A stretch of DNA of 64,000 nt from Acidobacteriaceae bacterium (GCA_035944135.1 DASZBM010000004.1:1-64000); one strand, 5' to 3'; positions 10,280-19,921 are shown, numbered from the stretch's first letter. The notes: a model not told the origin generated them from the letters alone. Program-made: numbers and translations.

Positions 10280-10530
10280 AAAGATTTGGCCGGAAATCGC
10301 GCAGTTGTGCCTCTGGAGCTGTCTGACTTCTATGAATTTGCGGAGAATTTCTATAGGTTTTTTGTTCGCTGGGCGACTTAAGTACGTGTCGATTCTGTCA
10401 TTTGCGGTGGCGTTGACCGATTGAGTACTCCTCTCAGATTTGAAGGCACGTTCGCAGAGCTTTTATCAGGCGTTCCTAGTGGTGCCCCAGGATTGGTGCA
10501 GATACACCGGTTTTCCTGGAGGCGGACGCG

Positions 10531-11727
10531 ATGCAGGCGAAGACCCAGATCTCAAGCCTTTGGAAGGATGGCGCGGCAGCGGAGCCGTACCGCACGGGCG
10601 TGTCGCTGCACAGCCATACGAGCTGCTCGGAAGAGAGCTTGAAATTCGTGCACATGTTTGTGAGCGCGCTTCCGGGAGCCGACTGGCTGGTGCGGCGGTA
10701 TGAACGCGGATGCCGGAAGAACCACGGGCTCGAGCTTGATTTTGAGCGCGCGTTCTGGCGGCCGCCGCTGTTGCCCAGGATGGCGTTCGACCTGGAGGCA
10801 GGGCAGATTCGCGGGCTGGGATTGGAGCCTCTGGTTTCAATTACGGACCATGACACGATTGAGGCGCCGATGCTGCTGCGTACGGTGCCGAGTGCGCGGC
10901 ATATCCCAGTGTCGGTGGAGTGGAGTGCGCCGTTCGGTGACACGGAGCTTCACCTGGGAATTCACAATTTGCCGAGCTCAGACGGAGCTGCTTGGATGCA
11001 GCGCTTTGCGGAATACACCCGAGAGGCGCTGGAAGCGCGGTGCTGCGAAGAGGAGTACGGCGCGCGAGTGGAGTGGATGGACGCGCGGCTGATCGCAATG
11101 GTGCGCGAGCTGGATGGGACAGCGGGAGTGCTGGTGGTTTTCAATCACCCGGCGTGGGATTTGCATGAAGTCGGTGAAGCGACGCACCGGCGGGAGGTAG
11201 CCCGGTTCATCGAGGCGGCCGGCGATGCGATTCATGCGGTAGAGCTTAATGGGCTGCGGCACGCGAAGGAGAACCGCGAGGTGATGCGGATGGCGCGCGA
11301 GACGGGCCATCTGATGATTTCCGGCGGCGACCGGCATGGCCTGGAGCCGAATGCGAATGTGAATCTGACGAACGCACGGAACTTCCGCGAGTTTGTGGAT
11401 GAGGTGCGGATCGAGCGCCGCAGCCATGTGTTGTTTATGCCGCAGTATGCGAAGCCGTGGGAGGGACGGATCCTGCAGTCGACGCTGAATGCGGTGACGG
11501 ATTTTCCGGAGTTCATCGAGGGCTGGCAGCGGTGGGATGAGCGCGCGTTTCATCCGGATGCGCAGGGAAATATGCGCTCGCTGAAGGAGCTTTGGGAACG
11601 GGCTCCATGGCCGCTACGTATGGCTATAGAGACGGTGAAGCTGGGACGGAGTGAGGTTTTGCGGAACGGACTGAGTGCGGCGCTTCGGGTGAGCGACTCG
11701 ATGCCGCTGGAGATGGAGCTTCAGTAA
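10531..11727 (+). CDS. PHP-domain metal-dependent phosphoesterase family protein
   Basis: 398-residue cytoplasmic protein. PHP signature residues are visible: H27-S-H29 in SLHSHTSCSE, then ITDHDTIEAP (about residue 108), NHPAWDLHEVG and GGDRHGLEPN near the C-terminal third, which together would form the multi-metal site of this family of phosphoesterases/phosphatases. GGAGG lies 8 bases before the ATG. It reads away from the TonB receptors and converges on a glycosyltransferase. The substrate is unknown; some PHP proteins in polysaccharide loci are tyrosine phosphatases (CpsB type), but this one is longer and not clearly of that type. Confidence 0.8.
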   Translation: MQAKTQISSLWKDGAAAEPYRTGVSLHSHTSCSEESLKFVHMFVSALPGADWLVRRYERGCRKNHGLELDFERAFWRPPLLPRMAFDLEAGQIRGLGLEPLVSITDHDTIEAPMLLRTVPSARHIPVSVEWSAPFGDTELHLGIHNLPSSDGAAWMQRFAEYTREALEARCCEEEYGARVEWMDARLIAMVRELDGTAGVLVVFNHPAWDLHEVGEATHRREVARFIEAAGDAIHAVELNGLRHAKENREVMRMARETGHLMISGGDRHGLEPNANVNLTNARNFREFVDEVRIERRSHVLFMPQYAKPWEGRILQSTLNAVTDFPEFIEGWQRWDERAFHPDAQGNMRSLKELWERAPWPLRMAIETVKLGRSEVLRNGLSAALRVSDSMPLEMELQ

Positions 11728-11746
11728 AGAGGACCGGGGGCGCAGA

Positions 11747-11881
11747 ATGGGATGGATTGCTGCAGCGACGGTAGCGTGGATTGGCGTGGATGTTGTGTCG
11801 GCGTGGGATGCGATGTACGCGGCTGTGATGGTGCGCGCGAAGCGGATGCTGGTACTTCAGCGAGTAGTGAATAGTGAGTAG
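11747..11881 (+). CDS. Possible 44-residue peptide downstream of PHP gene
   Basis: A short frame beginning ATG-GGA-TGG 19 bases after the PHP stop, with a GGACCGGGGG purine stretch upstream. The product is mildly hydrophobic and alanine/valine-rich. Its last codons and stop come from the TAGTGAA repeat. No family recognised; it may be a non-coding remnant. Confidence 0.2.
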   Translation: MGWIAAATVAWIGVDVVSAWDAMYAAVMVRAKRMLVLQRVVNSE

Positions 11882-11997
11882 TGAATAAGACAACTACCAA
11901 ACTACTTCCAGCCCTACACATGACGATTCCCGACGAGAGCAGTGCGCAGGTGACTGGCTCTTGCTTTATTCACTATTCACTACTCACTGTTCACTCG
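11861..11997. repeat. Facing inverted 7-base repeat arms (TAGTGAA type)
   Basis: The left arm (about 11861-11888) reads GTGAATAGTGAGTAG and so on. The right arm (about 11964-11997) is its approximate reverse complement (TTATTCACTATTCAC). The arms lie between the ends of the convergent PHP and GT2 genes and can pair in RNA. The right arm provides the last codons and TGA stop of the GT2 gene. Confidence 0.8.
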
Positions 11998-12763
11998 TAC
12001 TTAGCTCCCGGATATCGATGTGCTCGCGCGTGAAGGGCCGCTTGAAGAAGGTCGTCCAGAAGTAGTTCACCGCGTAGCGGAAGGCGATGGTAAGCATGCC
12101 TTCGTGCTTGAGGCGGCGCGCGGAGGAGAGCATCTTCAGGTCGAAGGTGAATAGGACTTTGCCGACGGCATGAAGGCGGCGCGCGATGTCGGTGTCCTCG
12201 CCGTAGAAGGTGATGGAGACGTCGTAACCGCCAATGGCCTCCAGCGCAGCGCGGCTGAGGACGAAGTTGCCGCCCTGCACCATGGAGCCCACGCGCAGGA
12301 TGTACTTGTTGATCCCATAGGTGAGCCACGCGATGAGATAGAAGACGCTCACGAGGCGGCGCTGCGAAGACGTGAGGTCGTAGTAGACGAGCGGGCCGGA
12401 GAGCGCGACGAGTTGAGGATGATTGCCCTCGTGGTCACGAAAGGTGCGAAGGACATTCTCGACCCAGCCGGGCGTGAGGCGGGAGTCCGAGTCTACGTTG
12501 GCGAGGAGCGATCCTGTGGAGGCGAGGAAGCCGGCCTGCCGTGCGAAGGGAAGCCCCTTGCGCTGCTCGTCGACGAGGCGCACGCGCGCATCCTGCATGG
12601 CATACCGGAGCGCGATCGCGCGGGTGCCATCGGTGCTGGCGTTGTTGACGACGATGATCTCGGTGAGGTGCTCAAGGCCGCGGGTCTGTTCCAGGATGGA
12701 ATCGAGACAGGCACCGAGGTAGGCCTCTTCGTTGTACGCAGGAACCACGAAGCTCAGGAGCAT
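11984..12763 (-). CDS. Family 2 glycosyltransferase
   Basis: 259 residues with the GT-A fold signature of GT2: FVVPAYNEEAYLGACLDSI at the N-terminus, VVNNASTDGT for nucleotide-sugar binding, and DSD at about residue 95 (LANVDSDSRLTPGW) as the metal-binding motif. QGGNFVLSRAALEAIGGYD and GEDTDIARRLH form the acceptor-side region. A short hydrophobic stretch near 125-145 could associate with the membrane. It is divergent from the polytopic protein at 12842 (78-base gap) and likely works in the same envelope-glycan context. The C-terminal residues SEQ and the stop are encoded inside the TAGTGAA repeat. Confidence 0.88.
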   Translation of the reverse strand: MLLSFVVPAYNEEAYLGACLDSILEQTRGLEHLTEIIVVNNASTDGTRAIALRYAMQDARVRLVDEQRKGLPFARQAGFLASTGSLLANVDSDSRLTPGWVENVLRTFRDHEGNHPQLVALSGPLVYYDLTSSQRRLVSVFYLIAWLTYGINKYILRVGSMVQGGNFVLSRAALEAIGGYDVSITFYGEDTDIARRLHAVGKVLFTFDLKMLSSARRLKHEGMLTIAFRYAVNYFWTTFFKRPFTREHIDIRELSTSEQ

Positions 12764-12841
12764 GCCGCTACGCTAGCGAAGGTGTGTGACAGTAGGTTCA
12801 ATTTCGCGCAAGGCGTACCTGGCTGGCTACACTTGTGGTGA

Positions 12842-14380
12842 ATGGCTACTTCTACCGCTCATCCCCAGGCACACGCCCGATTCAGCAGATTGTCGTGGAA
12901 GACGCTGGCGGTTGTGCTTCCCTTCCTGCTGCTGTTCTGGGTGGATATCGCGCATCACACGATGTTCTTCGATGAGGTCAATGCATGGGCGATCAGCGCG
13001 GCGAGCCCGACACTTTCGAAACTCTTCTACTACGTACACTTCGAAGGCCACCCGTGGCTCTGGTACTTCATCCTCTGGTTTCCGTCGCGGTTGACACATG
13101 ATCCCGTGGGGATGAAGTGGGTGGAGGCCGCGCTGGGCACCGCGAACATCCTCATCCTCGGGCTGTTGTCACCTTTCACCTACAAGCAGCGGGCTCTGAT
13201 CCTGGGCAGCTACTTCCTCGTGTGGGAGTACACGGTGATGTGCCGGATGTACTCGGTGATGTTGCTGCTGGTGCTGCTCTATGTCGTGCTCAGACTGCGG
13301 AAGCCGGATTGCGTGGTGGGCTGCTGTGCGCTGCTGGGCCTCGCCGGCAATACCGACATGACCGGCGTGCTGTTGTCAGGCGCGCTGTTGGTCGAGTATG
13401 CGTACAGCTCGTACTTCGACGTGGCGAGAGAGCAGCGCCGCGCTGTGATCAGGCGCTGGGTTCCGGGAGTGCTCGCTTATGTGGCGCTGGTAGGGCTATC
13501 CATTGCGACGCTGTGGCCGGCGAAGCAGATCAGCTGGCAGAGTTCCGGGCACCTTGGGTCGCACGCGCTCGACCGGCATCGCATCCAGGCGTCAATTGGC
13601 AATATGGTGGCCGCGCCGTGGTGGCCGATCTCACCGAAGTTCCCGCACCACTTCTGGGAGACAAGCGTGGTGGAGGCGCGCTGGCTCTACCTGCTGGTTC
13701 CGGTGGTGCTGTTCGCGTACTGGTGGACGTTTCGCCGCGATCGCAATCTGCTTTTGCTGATGGGATGCACGCTTGCCTTTGGCATCCTGTTCGCCGACTT
13801 CGTCTATGAAGGGCGCGTACGGCATTGGGGCATCTCGTTTGTGTCGTTTGTGGTGGGATTGTGGCTGCAGAGCGTGCAGAACGAGGGCAAGGGCGAGCGA
13901 CGTGTCAGATGGTCGCGCTGGACGTATCTTCTGCTGGGGATGAGTGCGGTCGCCGGTGCGTTCGCAGTTTACGGCTCATGGGCACATCCGTTTTCGCGCG
14001 CGCGGGAGGCGGCGTTCTGGCTGAAGCAGAATGAGCCGAACGCGGCCCTGGTGGGTGCGGGTGATGTCAGCTTCGGCAGCGTGGCGGAAGAGATGCAGCG
14101 GCCGGTTTATTTTCTGGAATGCCGGTGCGTGGACACGTTCAAGCTGTTCTCCAAGGACCGCGAGGTGTTCCCTGAATCACAGCTTCCTCTGCGATTCAAC
14201 CTGGCTATGCAGGACCTGCACACCAATCAACTGGTGTTTGTGTTCTACCGACCTCTCGCCGACGACGACACTAAACGTCTAACGAGCGCGGGACTTCAGG
14301 CTGTTCCGCTGACTTCGTTTCCGGGTGCGGACTCTGCTTTGGAAAGCTTCTACATCTACCGGATCAGCCGCAAGACGTAG
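12842..14380 (+). CDS. Polytopic membrane protein, GT-C glycosyltransferase-like
   Basis: 512 residues with about 10-12 hydrophobic segments up to residue 380 and a soluble C-terminal part. The first exterior loop has the acidic pair D44-E45 in FFDEVNAWA followed by EGHPWLWY, the arrangement typical of lipid-phosphate-sugar-dependent GT-C transferases. No family can be named with certainty. It converges on the 14396-16180 gene with only 15 bases between stops. Confidence 0.65.
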   Translation: MATSTAHPQAHARFSRLSWKTLAVVLPFLLLFWVDIAHHTMFFDEVNAWAISAASPTLSKLFYYVHFEGHPWLWYFILWFPSRLTHDPVGMKWVEAALGTANILILGLLSPFTYKQRALILGSYFLVWEYTVMCRMYSVMLLLVLLYVVLRLRKPDCVVGCCALLGLAGNTDMTGVLLSGALLVEYAYSSYFDVAREQRRAVIRRWVPGVLAYVALVGLSIATLWPAKQISWQSSGHLGSHALDRHRIQASIGNMVAAPWWPISPKFPHHFWETSVVEARWLYLLVPVVLFAYWWTFRRDRNLLLLMGCTLAFGILFADFVYEGRVRHWGISFVSFVVGLWLQSVQNEGKGERRVRWSRWTYLLLGMSAVAGAFAVYGSWAHPFSRAREAAFWLKQNEPNAALVGAGDVSFGSVAEEMQRPVYFLECRCVDTFKLFSKDREVFPESQLPLRFNLAMQDLHTNQLVFVFYRPLADDDTKRLTSAGLQAVPLTSFPGADSALESFYIYRISRKT

Positions 14381-14395
14381 CGGTTCGGTCTTGCA

Positions 14396-16180
14396 TCAAT
14401 GGGATGGCTGACCCCAACTGGCTGGCGTGGGATTGCGGATTCCGATGAAGAGCTGGCGCTTCGCGGGCGGAAGCCAGGTCTGGTAGGTGGCGGGCGGGAA
14501 CTGGCTCGGATGGAGACAGGCGATGGGGTCCGCCTCAAGAACATAGATGGCGTGCACGGCCGGGGCATACACCTGCAGCGGGTTGCGGCAGGGATCGGTG
14601 TCCACGTAAGCGTCAGGCTGCGGCTTAAAGGCGTCGGGTGGATTTTTGATGCGAGGGTCATTGAAGTAGCCCCAGGCCTGGACCTGCGTGACAGCGTCGA
14701 ATTCGAACCCGCCGCTGACGGCGGTGCGCGGCACGCCGGAGCGCTGAACCTCGTCGAGCAGACGGACGCGCGCGCGGTCCATGGCAAAGAGATCATGCGT
14801 GCCGGCAATCGCAATGACAGCACCGATTGCAAGGATGGCGACGGAGATGGCAGGGATGCGCGGGCTTATGCGCTCCTGGTGCAAGCGCAGAAGGAAGACG
14901 AGCAGGACGGCAAGGATCTCCAGAAGGTAGCGGTCTATCATGCCGAGCGACGACGCGAGAGGCACCAGCAGGCAGCAGTACACCGCCGTAAACGGCAGAA
15001 GAAGAATGGATAGCGTGCGCCACGACATTTCCGCTTGCGGATGGGAGGACGCGCGGAATTTTAAGAACGTTTGCACGCAGGCGACAGCGCAGAATGCAAC
15101 CAGAGCTGCGACGCAGGCCAGTATCCAGGGCGGTACAGACCTGGTGGATCCGAAGAGACCACCGCTCTGCATGATGCCGTTGGCCGTGACCACATTGCCC
15201 AGCCATGGCGGCAGAAGTGGATCGATGATCTGCGCCGGGATCGCAAGCCAGAGCACAATGACGATGGCAGCCGCCGTTGCCGGCGCGACGAAGCTGCGGC
15301 TGCGCATTTGGCGCAACGCTGCGACGCCCATCGCGAGAACCGGAAGCACATACAGCAGCGTGGCCAGCAGCGTGCGCCAGATACTGTTAGCCAGATGCAC
15401 GTAGACCATGTTGTGAGCCTGGCGCGGAGGGAGCAGGCTCAATGGCGCGGAGTAGGGTTGGCGGGCAAACCAGTGGAGCACGGACCGAATGCAGATCGCG
15501 CCAATGAGCCAGAGAACTGCGGTGGCGGGAAGCGCGAAGCGGCGGCGGCGAAGCAGCCATCCACAGCTCGGCACAATAACTAGAAGACCAAGCCACGCGA
15601 TCTGGCGGACGGTCCCGAGCGCAATATTGGTCAACGCAGCGGCGGCGAGCCAGGAGATGGCCGACAGATTCGTGTGCGCAGCGATGGCCCGCTGGCAGAG
15701 ATAGACGCACACGAGGATGGCAAAAAGGCTTGAGACGTCGGTCATGAACGTCGCTGTCAACGGCAGGAACAGCGGGCTCAGAGCAAACGTGAGCGTGCCG
15801 AAGACAGCGTGCGCAGGATTGAGCCCGAAGCGACGAAGCACGCCGTGATAAAGCAGCACGGTGGCCAGCGCGATGGGAATGCTGGAAAGTCGGATGACGT
15901 TAAACGATGCGCCAAAGAGCCGAACAAAGAGCGCTCCCCACATTGCTTGCCAGCCAAGAATTGGAGACGCCCATCCGTGATACAGGAAGTGTCCCGTGCG
16001 GGCGAAGTCAAACGCGATGAGACTGTAAACCCAGTCATCGTTGATGCCGATCTGCGCGAAGGGCCACGTGATGATGATGCAGACAGCGAGAAGAAGCACG
16101 CAGAAAAAGCCGGCAGCGGAGAAAAGCTTCGGCGGGCTGGTACGGCTCTGGGAGCCACGAGTCATCTCAGGGGCGTTCAT
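14396..16180 (-). CDS. Polytopic membrane protein, GT-C (ArnT/PMT-like) glycosyltransferase
   Basis: About 594 residues. The ATG at 16180 has AAGGGA 6 bases upstream and overlaps the 3' end of the upstream gene by 14 bases, indicating translational coupling; a longer frame to 16267 would lie inside that gene. About 11-12 membrane segments; the first exterior loop carries D48-D49-W in GINDDWVYSL, the catalytic-site pattern of GT39/GT83-like transferases that use polyprenyl-phosphate sugars. The C-terminal 120 residues are soluble. Last gene of a four-gene minus-strand run starting at 19921. Confidence 0.7.
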   Translation of the reverse strand: MNAPEMTRGSQSRTSPPKLFSAAGFFCVLLLAVCIIITWPFAQIGINDDWVYSLIAFDFARTGHFLYHGWASPILGWQAMWGALFVRLFGASFNVIRLSSIPIALATVLLYHGVLRRFGLNPAHAVFGTLTFALSPLFLPLTATFMTDVSSLFAILVCVYLCQRAIAAHTNLSAISWLAAAALTNIALGTVRQIAWLGLLVIVPSCGWLLRRRRFALPATAVLWLIGAICIRSVLHWFARQPYSAPLSLLPPRQAHNMVYVHLANSIWRTLLATLLYVLPVLAMGVAALRQMRSRSFVAPATAAAIVIVLWLAIPAQIIDPLLPPWLGNVVTANGIMQSGGLFGSTRSVPPWILACVAALVAFCAVACVQTFLKFRASSHPQAEMSWRTLSILLLPFTAVYCCLLVPLASSLGMIDRYLLEILAVLLVFLLRLHQERISPRIPAISVAILAIGAVIAIAGTHDLFAMDRARVRLLDEVQRSGVPRTAVSGGFEFDAVTQVQAWGYFNDPRIKNPPDAFKPQPDAYVDTDPCRNPLQVYAPAVHAIYVLEADPIACLHPSQFPPATYQTWLPPAKRQLFIGIRNPTPASWGQPSH

Positions 16181-17573
16181 TTTCGATCCCTTGCGAAGAA
16201 GGCGAGTGGGTGCGGACCGGCAGAGGGTCTGCGGCTGTGTAGGGCGGAATATAGAGACCGGCAGCAACCTCTCGCTGCATATCCTGCTGGAAGCGTATGC
16301 GGGTTCGAACGAAGCCTGGCTGCTGTTCAGCGATGCCTTCGTCGGGTACGAGCACCAGGTGATCCGGGTGCCGCTCCCAGAGAATCAGGTGCGTCGTGAG
16401 ACGCTCCTTCCGATCGCGCAGCAACTGATATCCGCGGAGGTCGGCGAGCAGACAAAACAGGAAAGCGCCAACGCCGGCGGCGCCGAGACATAAAAACCAC
16501 GGCGAACCGCGACGCAGCGTCCGGGGAGCGAACAGCCTGACGGCGGCGATGTACTCGAGTGAAGCGAGCAGAGCCGTGTACATCGCGTAGCGGCCGGGAA
16601 TAGCAGCTTCGAGCCCTAATCGAAATCGTCCTGCCGCAACAAGACAGGCGGTGAGGAGACTGAAGAGAGCAAGGCCGAAAGAGGCTGGGCACACGCGAAG
16701 CCAGCCTCGCAAGGTGAGAAAGGCGAAGCCCGCGACGAGTACCACGCCAACCACGAGAGCGCTATGGACAGCGCCGGTCCCAGCTCCGAGGAAGGCGAAG
16801 GGGAAACCGATCAGCGACTTGACGCCATGTGGGGATGGAACGTCAGAGCCGACGATGAGTGTGTAGTGCCAGGCGTAAAGCGCACCCATGGCCAATGTGA
16901 CGGCGACGGTGTAGGAGGCTTCACGGAAGCGCCGTGCATACAGAAACAGGAAGAGGAGAACCGGCACGATGAGAAAGCCGTTGACCGAGGAGGCGATCGT
17001 AAGGGCGAGCGAAAGCAGGAACCACGGCATAATCTTGCGGCGCGTGGAGGTCGCGAGGAGCGCCGTCAGCGCAGCAAAGAGGATGACCGTTGGTCCCTGC
17101 AGATTGGTCATGGCCCAGTTGACCGTGTCGGCGTAGCGCAGCCCGAGATACAGAAAACAGGGAACGCTGAACAACCAGATGCGCTGCGTGAGCGGTCTGG
17201 CGGAGCGCGCAAAGATGAACCAGAGAACGACGACTGTCGCCAGCTCGGAAAGATTGCCGCAAAGCTGCAGCCACTGGTAGTTGATGCGATGGATGCATTG
17301 ATACTGCAGAGCGACGACCGTCTGCATCACCATGTCTTTGTATTGCACATGCTGCGCGGTCAGGACCCACCAGAGCCTCGCTGCCGCGCCGTGCAGCGAG
17401 ACATAGTGCTCAATGAACTCACCGATGCCGTCATAGTCATCCTCGAAGGGAATGTTGACGCTGGTGCGCAGAGTGACCAGGACAAACAGCAGGATGGGAA
17501 CAGCGAGAGTCGCGACTCCGAGATATCGGAGCGCCTTTCGCTCGGACGGTTTTTCCAGATCGGCTGCCTGCAT
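16167..17573 (-). CDS. Polytopic membrane protein, GT-C-like
   Basis: 468 residues with about 11 hydrophobic segments. A short cytoplasmic N-terminus and first membrane helix are followed by an exterior loop with E44-D45-D46 (IPFEDDYDGIGEF), compatible with a GT-C active site. It starts 5 bases after the epimerase stop and overlaps the next gene, so all are likely co-transcribed. Family not recognised; a flippase-like or glycan-modifying role is also possible. Confidence 0.6.
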   Translation of the reverse strand: MQAADLEKPSERKALRYLGVATLAVPILLFVLVTLRTSVNIPFEDDYDGIGEFIEHYVSLHGAAARLWWVLTAQHVQYKDMVMQTVVALQYQCIHRINYQWLQLCGNLSELATVVVLWFIFARSARPLTQRIWLFSVPCFLYLGLRYADTVNWAMTNLQGPTVILFAALTALLATSTRRKIMPWFLLSLALTIASSVNGFLIVPVLLFLFLYARRFREASYTVAVTLAMGALYAWHYTLIVGSDVPSPHGVKSLIGFPFAFLGAGTGAVHSALVVGVVLVAGFAFLTLRGWLRVCPASFGLALFSLLTACLVAAGRFRLGLEAAIPGRYAMYTALLASLEYIAAVRLFAPRTLRRGSPWFLCLGAAGVGAFLFCLLADLRGYQLLRDRKERLTTHLILWERHPDHLVLVPDEGIAEQQPGFVRTRIRFQQDMQREVAAGLYIPPYTAADPLPVRTHSPSSQGIENERP

Positions 17574-17578
17574 GGGCT

Positions 17579-18514
17579 TCAGAAGTCCAGCACAACCTTC
17601 GAATATTTTGGATCGCGGAAGGTGGTGTTCAAGGCGTCCTGTAGCGGCGTGGCGCGAACGCCGAAGATGCCGGGCCAGTCGATGACCTCGAAGACATCGG
17701 GCGTGACGAGCGCCTCGAGCTGCTTGGCCGTGAAGGCCGGATCCTTGTCCCAGAGAGCGTTGGTCTTGAGCAGCAGCCAGAAGACGCGATAGGGAATTTT
17801 GATGATGCGCGTCTTCGAGCCGGTGGCCTGCTTCACGGCACGGATGAGGTCGATGTAGTCGATGCGCTCCAGCCCCGTGATGTTGTAGGCGCCGGTGATC
17901 TCGTGCTCCAGTGAGCTGTCGATGATGTCGCAGAAGTCGCCGACAAAAAGTGGCTGGCGAAGGAAGCGGCCGGTGCCAGGGATGGGAAACACGGGCGTGC
18001 GCTGCATGAAACGCGCGAGCCAGCCGACGTGCTTGCGGTCGAACCAGCCGAACATCAGCGTGGGCCGAAGCACAACCTGCTTGATGCCGGAGTCCAGCAC
18101 AAGCTTCTCCTGCGCCTTCTTGGTCTCGGTGTAGTCGTCGATGGCCATCGAGTTCACGACCGATGAAGAGATATTGACGACATAGGAGACTTTGTTGCGC
18201 AGCGCCACCTCGAGCACGCGCTCTGTGGCGGTGATGTTGTTACGAACGTATTCAGCGGGGTAGATGCCGCCGATCTGCGCGTGGCCGTTCATCAGGTGCG
18301 TGCAGCCAACAAACTCGTCCTGCCATGGGCCGGGCTCGGCGAGGTCGGCGTGGATGACGCGCAGGTTCGGGTGCAGACGGCGCAGAGTCTCGGTGTTCGT
18401 AGGGTGCTTGTCGATCGCGACAAGCTCGCCGAGATTCTTCTGCTCAAGCCGGGGGATCAGATTTTGGCCGACAAGACCGGCGGCCCCGGTGATAACAATT
18501 TTTCTCGAAGACAT
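17579..18514 (-). CDS. NAD-dependent epimerase/dehydratase (extended SDR)
   Basis: About 311 residues. Rossmann nucleotide-binding motif GAAGLVGQN at the N-terminus, a serine-rich strand (NISSSVVNS) and the catalytic YxxxK (YTETK) identify an extended short-chain dehydrogenase acting on a nucleotide sugar or similar substrate. The ATG at 18514 (preceded by GGAG) is preferred over an upstream GTG at 18529. It sits between two GT-C-like genes, which supports a sugar-modifying role; the actual substrate is unknown. Confidence 0.85.
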   Translation of the reverse strand: MSSRKIVITGAAGLVGQNLIPRLEQKNLGELVAIDKHPTNTETLRRLHPNLRVIHADLAEPGPWQDEFVGCTHLMNGHAQIGGIYPAEYVRNNITATERVLEVALRNKVSYVVNISSSVVNSMAIDDYTETKKAQEKLVLDSGIKQVVLRPTLMFGWFDRKHVGWLARFMQRTPVFPIPGTGRFLRQPLFVGDFCDIIDSSLEHEITGAYNITGLERIDYIDLIRAVKQATGSKTRIIKIPYRVFWLLLKTNALWDKDPAFTAKQLEALVTPDVFEVIDWPGIFGVRATPLQDALNTTFRDPKYSKVVLDF

Positions 18515-18547
18515 TGCTCTCCGCGCCACTGCTTTGTGATGATGGCG

Positions 18548-19921
18548 CTACCGATCGGGATTGATTCTCTTCAACAGGTATACATTGCCGGAGTGGAAGG
18601 GCACCTGCTCGTAGTCGGGCGAATTCTCCGTAACCTTCTCCCATACCCATAACGGATGGTGCACGACGATGTACGCTGGACGATCCTCGCTCAGCCAGCT
18701 TGTGACGTCTTTGTGGGCGATGTGATCGGAATTCTTGGGGTTGGTCAGTCCAAGAATGTCGATCACAGGACGATGCGTGTACCAGCCGAGGGTGCCGATC
18801 TCCGAAGCCTCGATTGTGGCGTTGCTGGGCGTGTTGCGATTAATCCACTCAGCGATATTGACGTAATCCGCGGTCGCTAGCGGGCGGCGCATCTCGCGGA
18901 AGTTGAGCGCAATACAGATGACGACGCAAAGCACAACCACCACATGGGCCACCCTGGTCTGCGGTAGTCCCCACATCGCATAGATACACAGCAGAAAGAC
19001 GAATGGAGCGTAATACCAGTGGTAGGAAGGAATGTTGAAAAGAATGTAGAAGGCCATCAACGCAAGCGCGAACGGAGTCAGCAGTTGCTCCGGCCTCGAT
19101 CCGCGCTGCTTTCCCCATCCGAGCACAGCGAGTACCAGCACAGGCGGAACCATCCACCACGTTTGCCGGAAAAGACCGCCGTGACCGAATGCCCAGCCTC
19201 CGATCTGGAGGAAGCTCCACGGCCATTGCCCCCACAGACCAGAACGCGCCTGCGCCAGTTTGGACGTCGCTGAATTGGGAAGCCAGGCGCCGTAGAAATG
19301 CCGGTTCAACAGGACGTATACAAACAGAAGCGCGATAGCGGGCAGGAACGCGATCATTCGCGGGAAGCGACGCTCGCGCCATAACTTCCATGCAACAATC
19401 GGCACAAGCAGCCCTGCTTCAAAGCGAGTGAGCACCGCGATTGCGACCAGCAGCGGGAGCCACTCGTACTTCCTCTTCTGATATACCGTTACCACCAGCA
19501 TCAGGACAAGGAGGAGGGTGGACGTCTCCATTCCGATGACGCTATAGAAATAGGCGGTGACCGCAGCCAGGATTCCGGAGAATGGCGCCAGATTCTCCGC
19601 CAGTAGACACGCGCCGGCGAACGTGAGGGTGAAGAGAACATCCCCTGCCAGCAGCACACGGCCGTGCAACAGCCACGTCATCGCGATAAGCAGGTAGGTG
19701 AATAGCGGCGACGTGAGGGCGTTGACGGGCTCGCCGGGATTGAAGACCAGCCCGTGCCCCGCAAACAAATTGGCTACAAAACGAGCGTAGATGAGGGCGT
19801 CTTCCAGCACGCCATGCCTCGACGCCACCGCGAATACGCTGATTAGAACGAGTACGGCGGTGGCACGGAATGGAAATCCTTCCGTCACGCGCACCCACTG
19901 TTGGGGTGAGGATCTATGCAT
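18548..19921 (-). CDS. Polytopic membrane protein resembling AftB/ZomB-type GT-C transferases
   Basis: 457 residues, about 10 membrane segments. The first exterior loop reads E40-D41-ALIYARFVANLFAGHGLVFNPGE followed by TSPLF, closely matching the conserved block of the AftB/ZomB family (DDA, ARN/GHGLVFN, PGE, TSPLW). AftB is an arabinofuranosyltransferase using decaprenyl-phosphate arabinose; ZomB-like proteins have been linked to flagellar function. Here no motility or arabinan gene is nearby, so only the GT-C fold is claimed. First gene of the minus-strand run 19921-14396. Confidence 0.7.
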   Translation of the reverse strand: MHRSSPQQWVRVTEGFPFRATAVLVLISVFAVASRHGVLEDALIYARFVANLFAGHGLVFNPGEPVNALTSPLFTYLLIAMTWLLHGRVLLAGDVLFTLTFAGACLLAENLAPFSGILAAVTAYFYSVIGMETSTLLLVLMLVVTVYQKRKYEWLPLLVAIAVLTRFEAGLLVPIVAWKLWRERRFPRMIAFLPAIALLFVYVLLNRHFYGAWLPNSATSKLAQARSGLWGQWPWSFLQIGGWAFGHGGLFRQTWWMVPPVLVLAVLGWGKQRGSRPEQLLTPFALALMAFYILFNIPSYHWYYAPFVFLLCIYAMWGLPQTRVAHVVVVLCVVICIALNFREMRRPLATADYVNIAEWINRNTPSNATIEASEIGTLGWYTHRPVIDILGLTNPKNSDHIAHKDVTSWLSEDRPAYIVVHHPLWVWEKVTENSPDYEQVPFHSGNVYLLKRINPDR

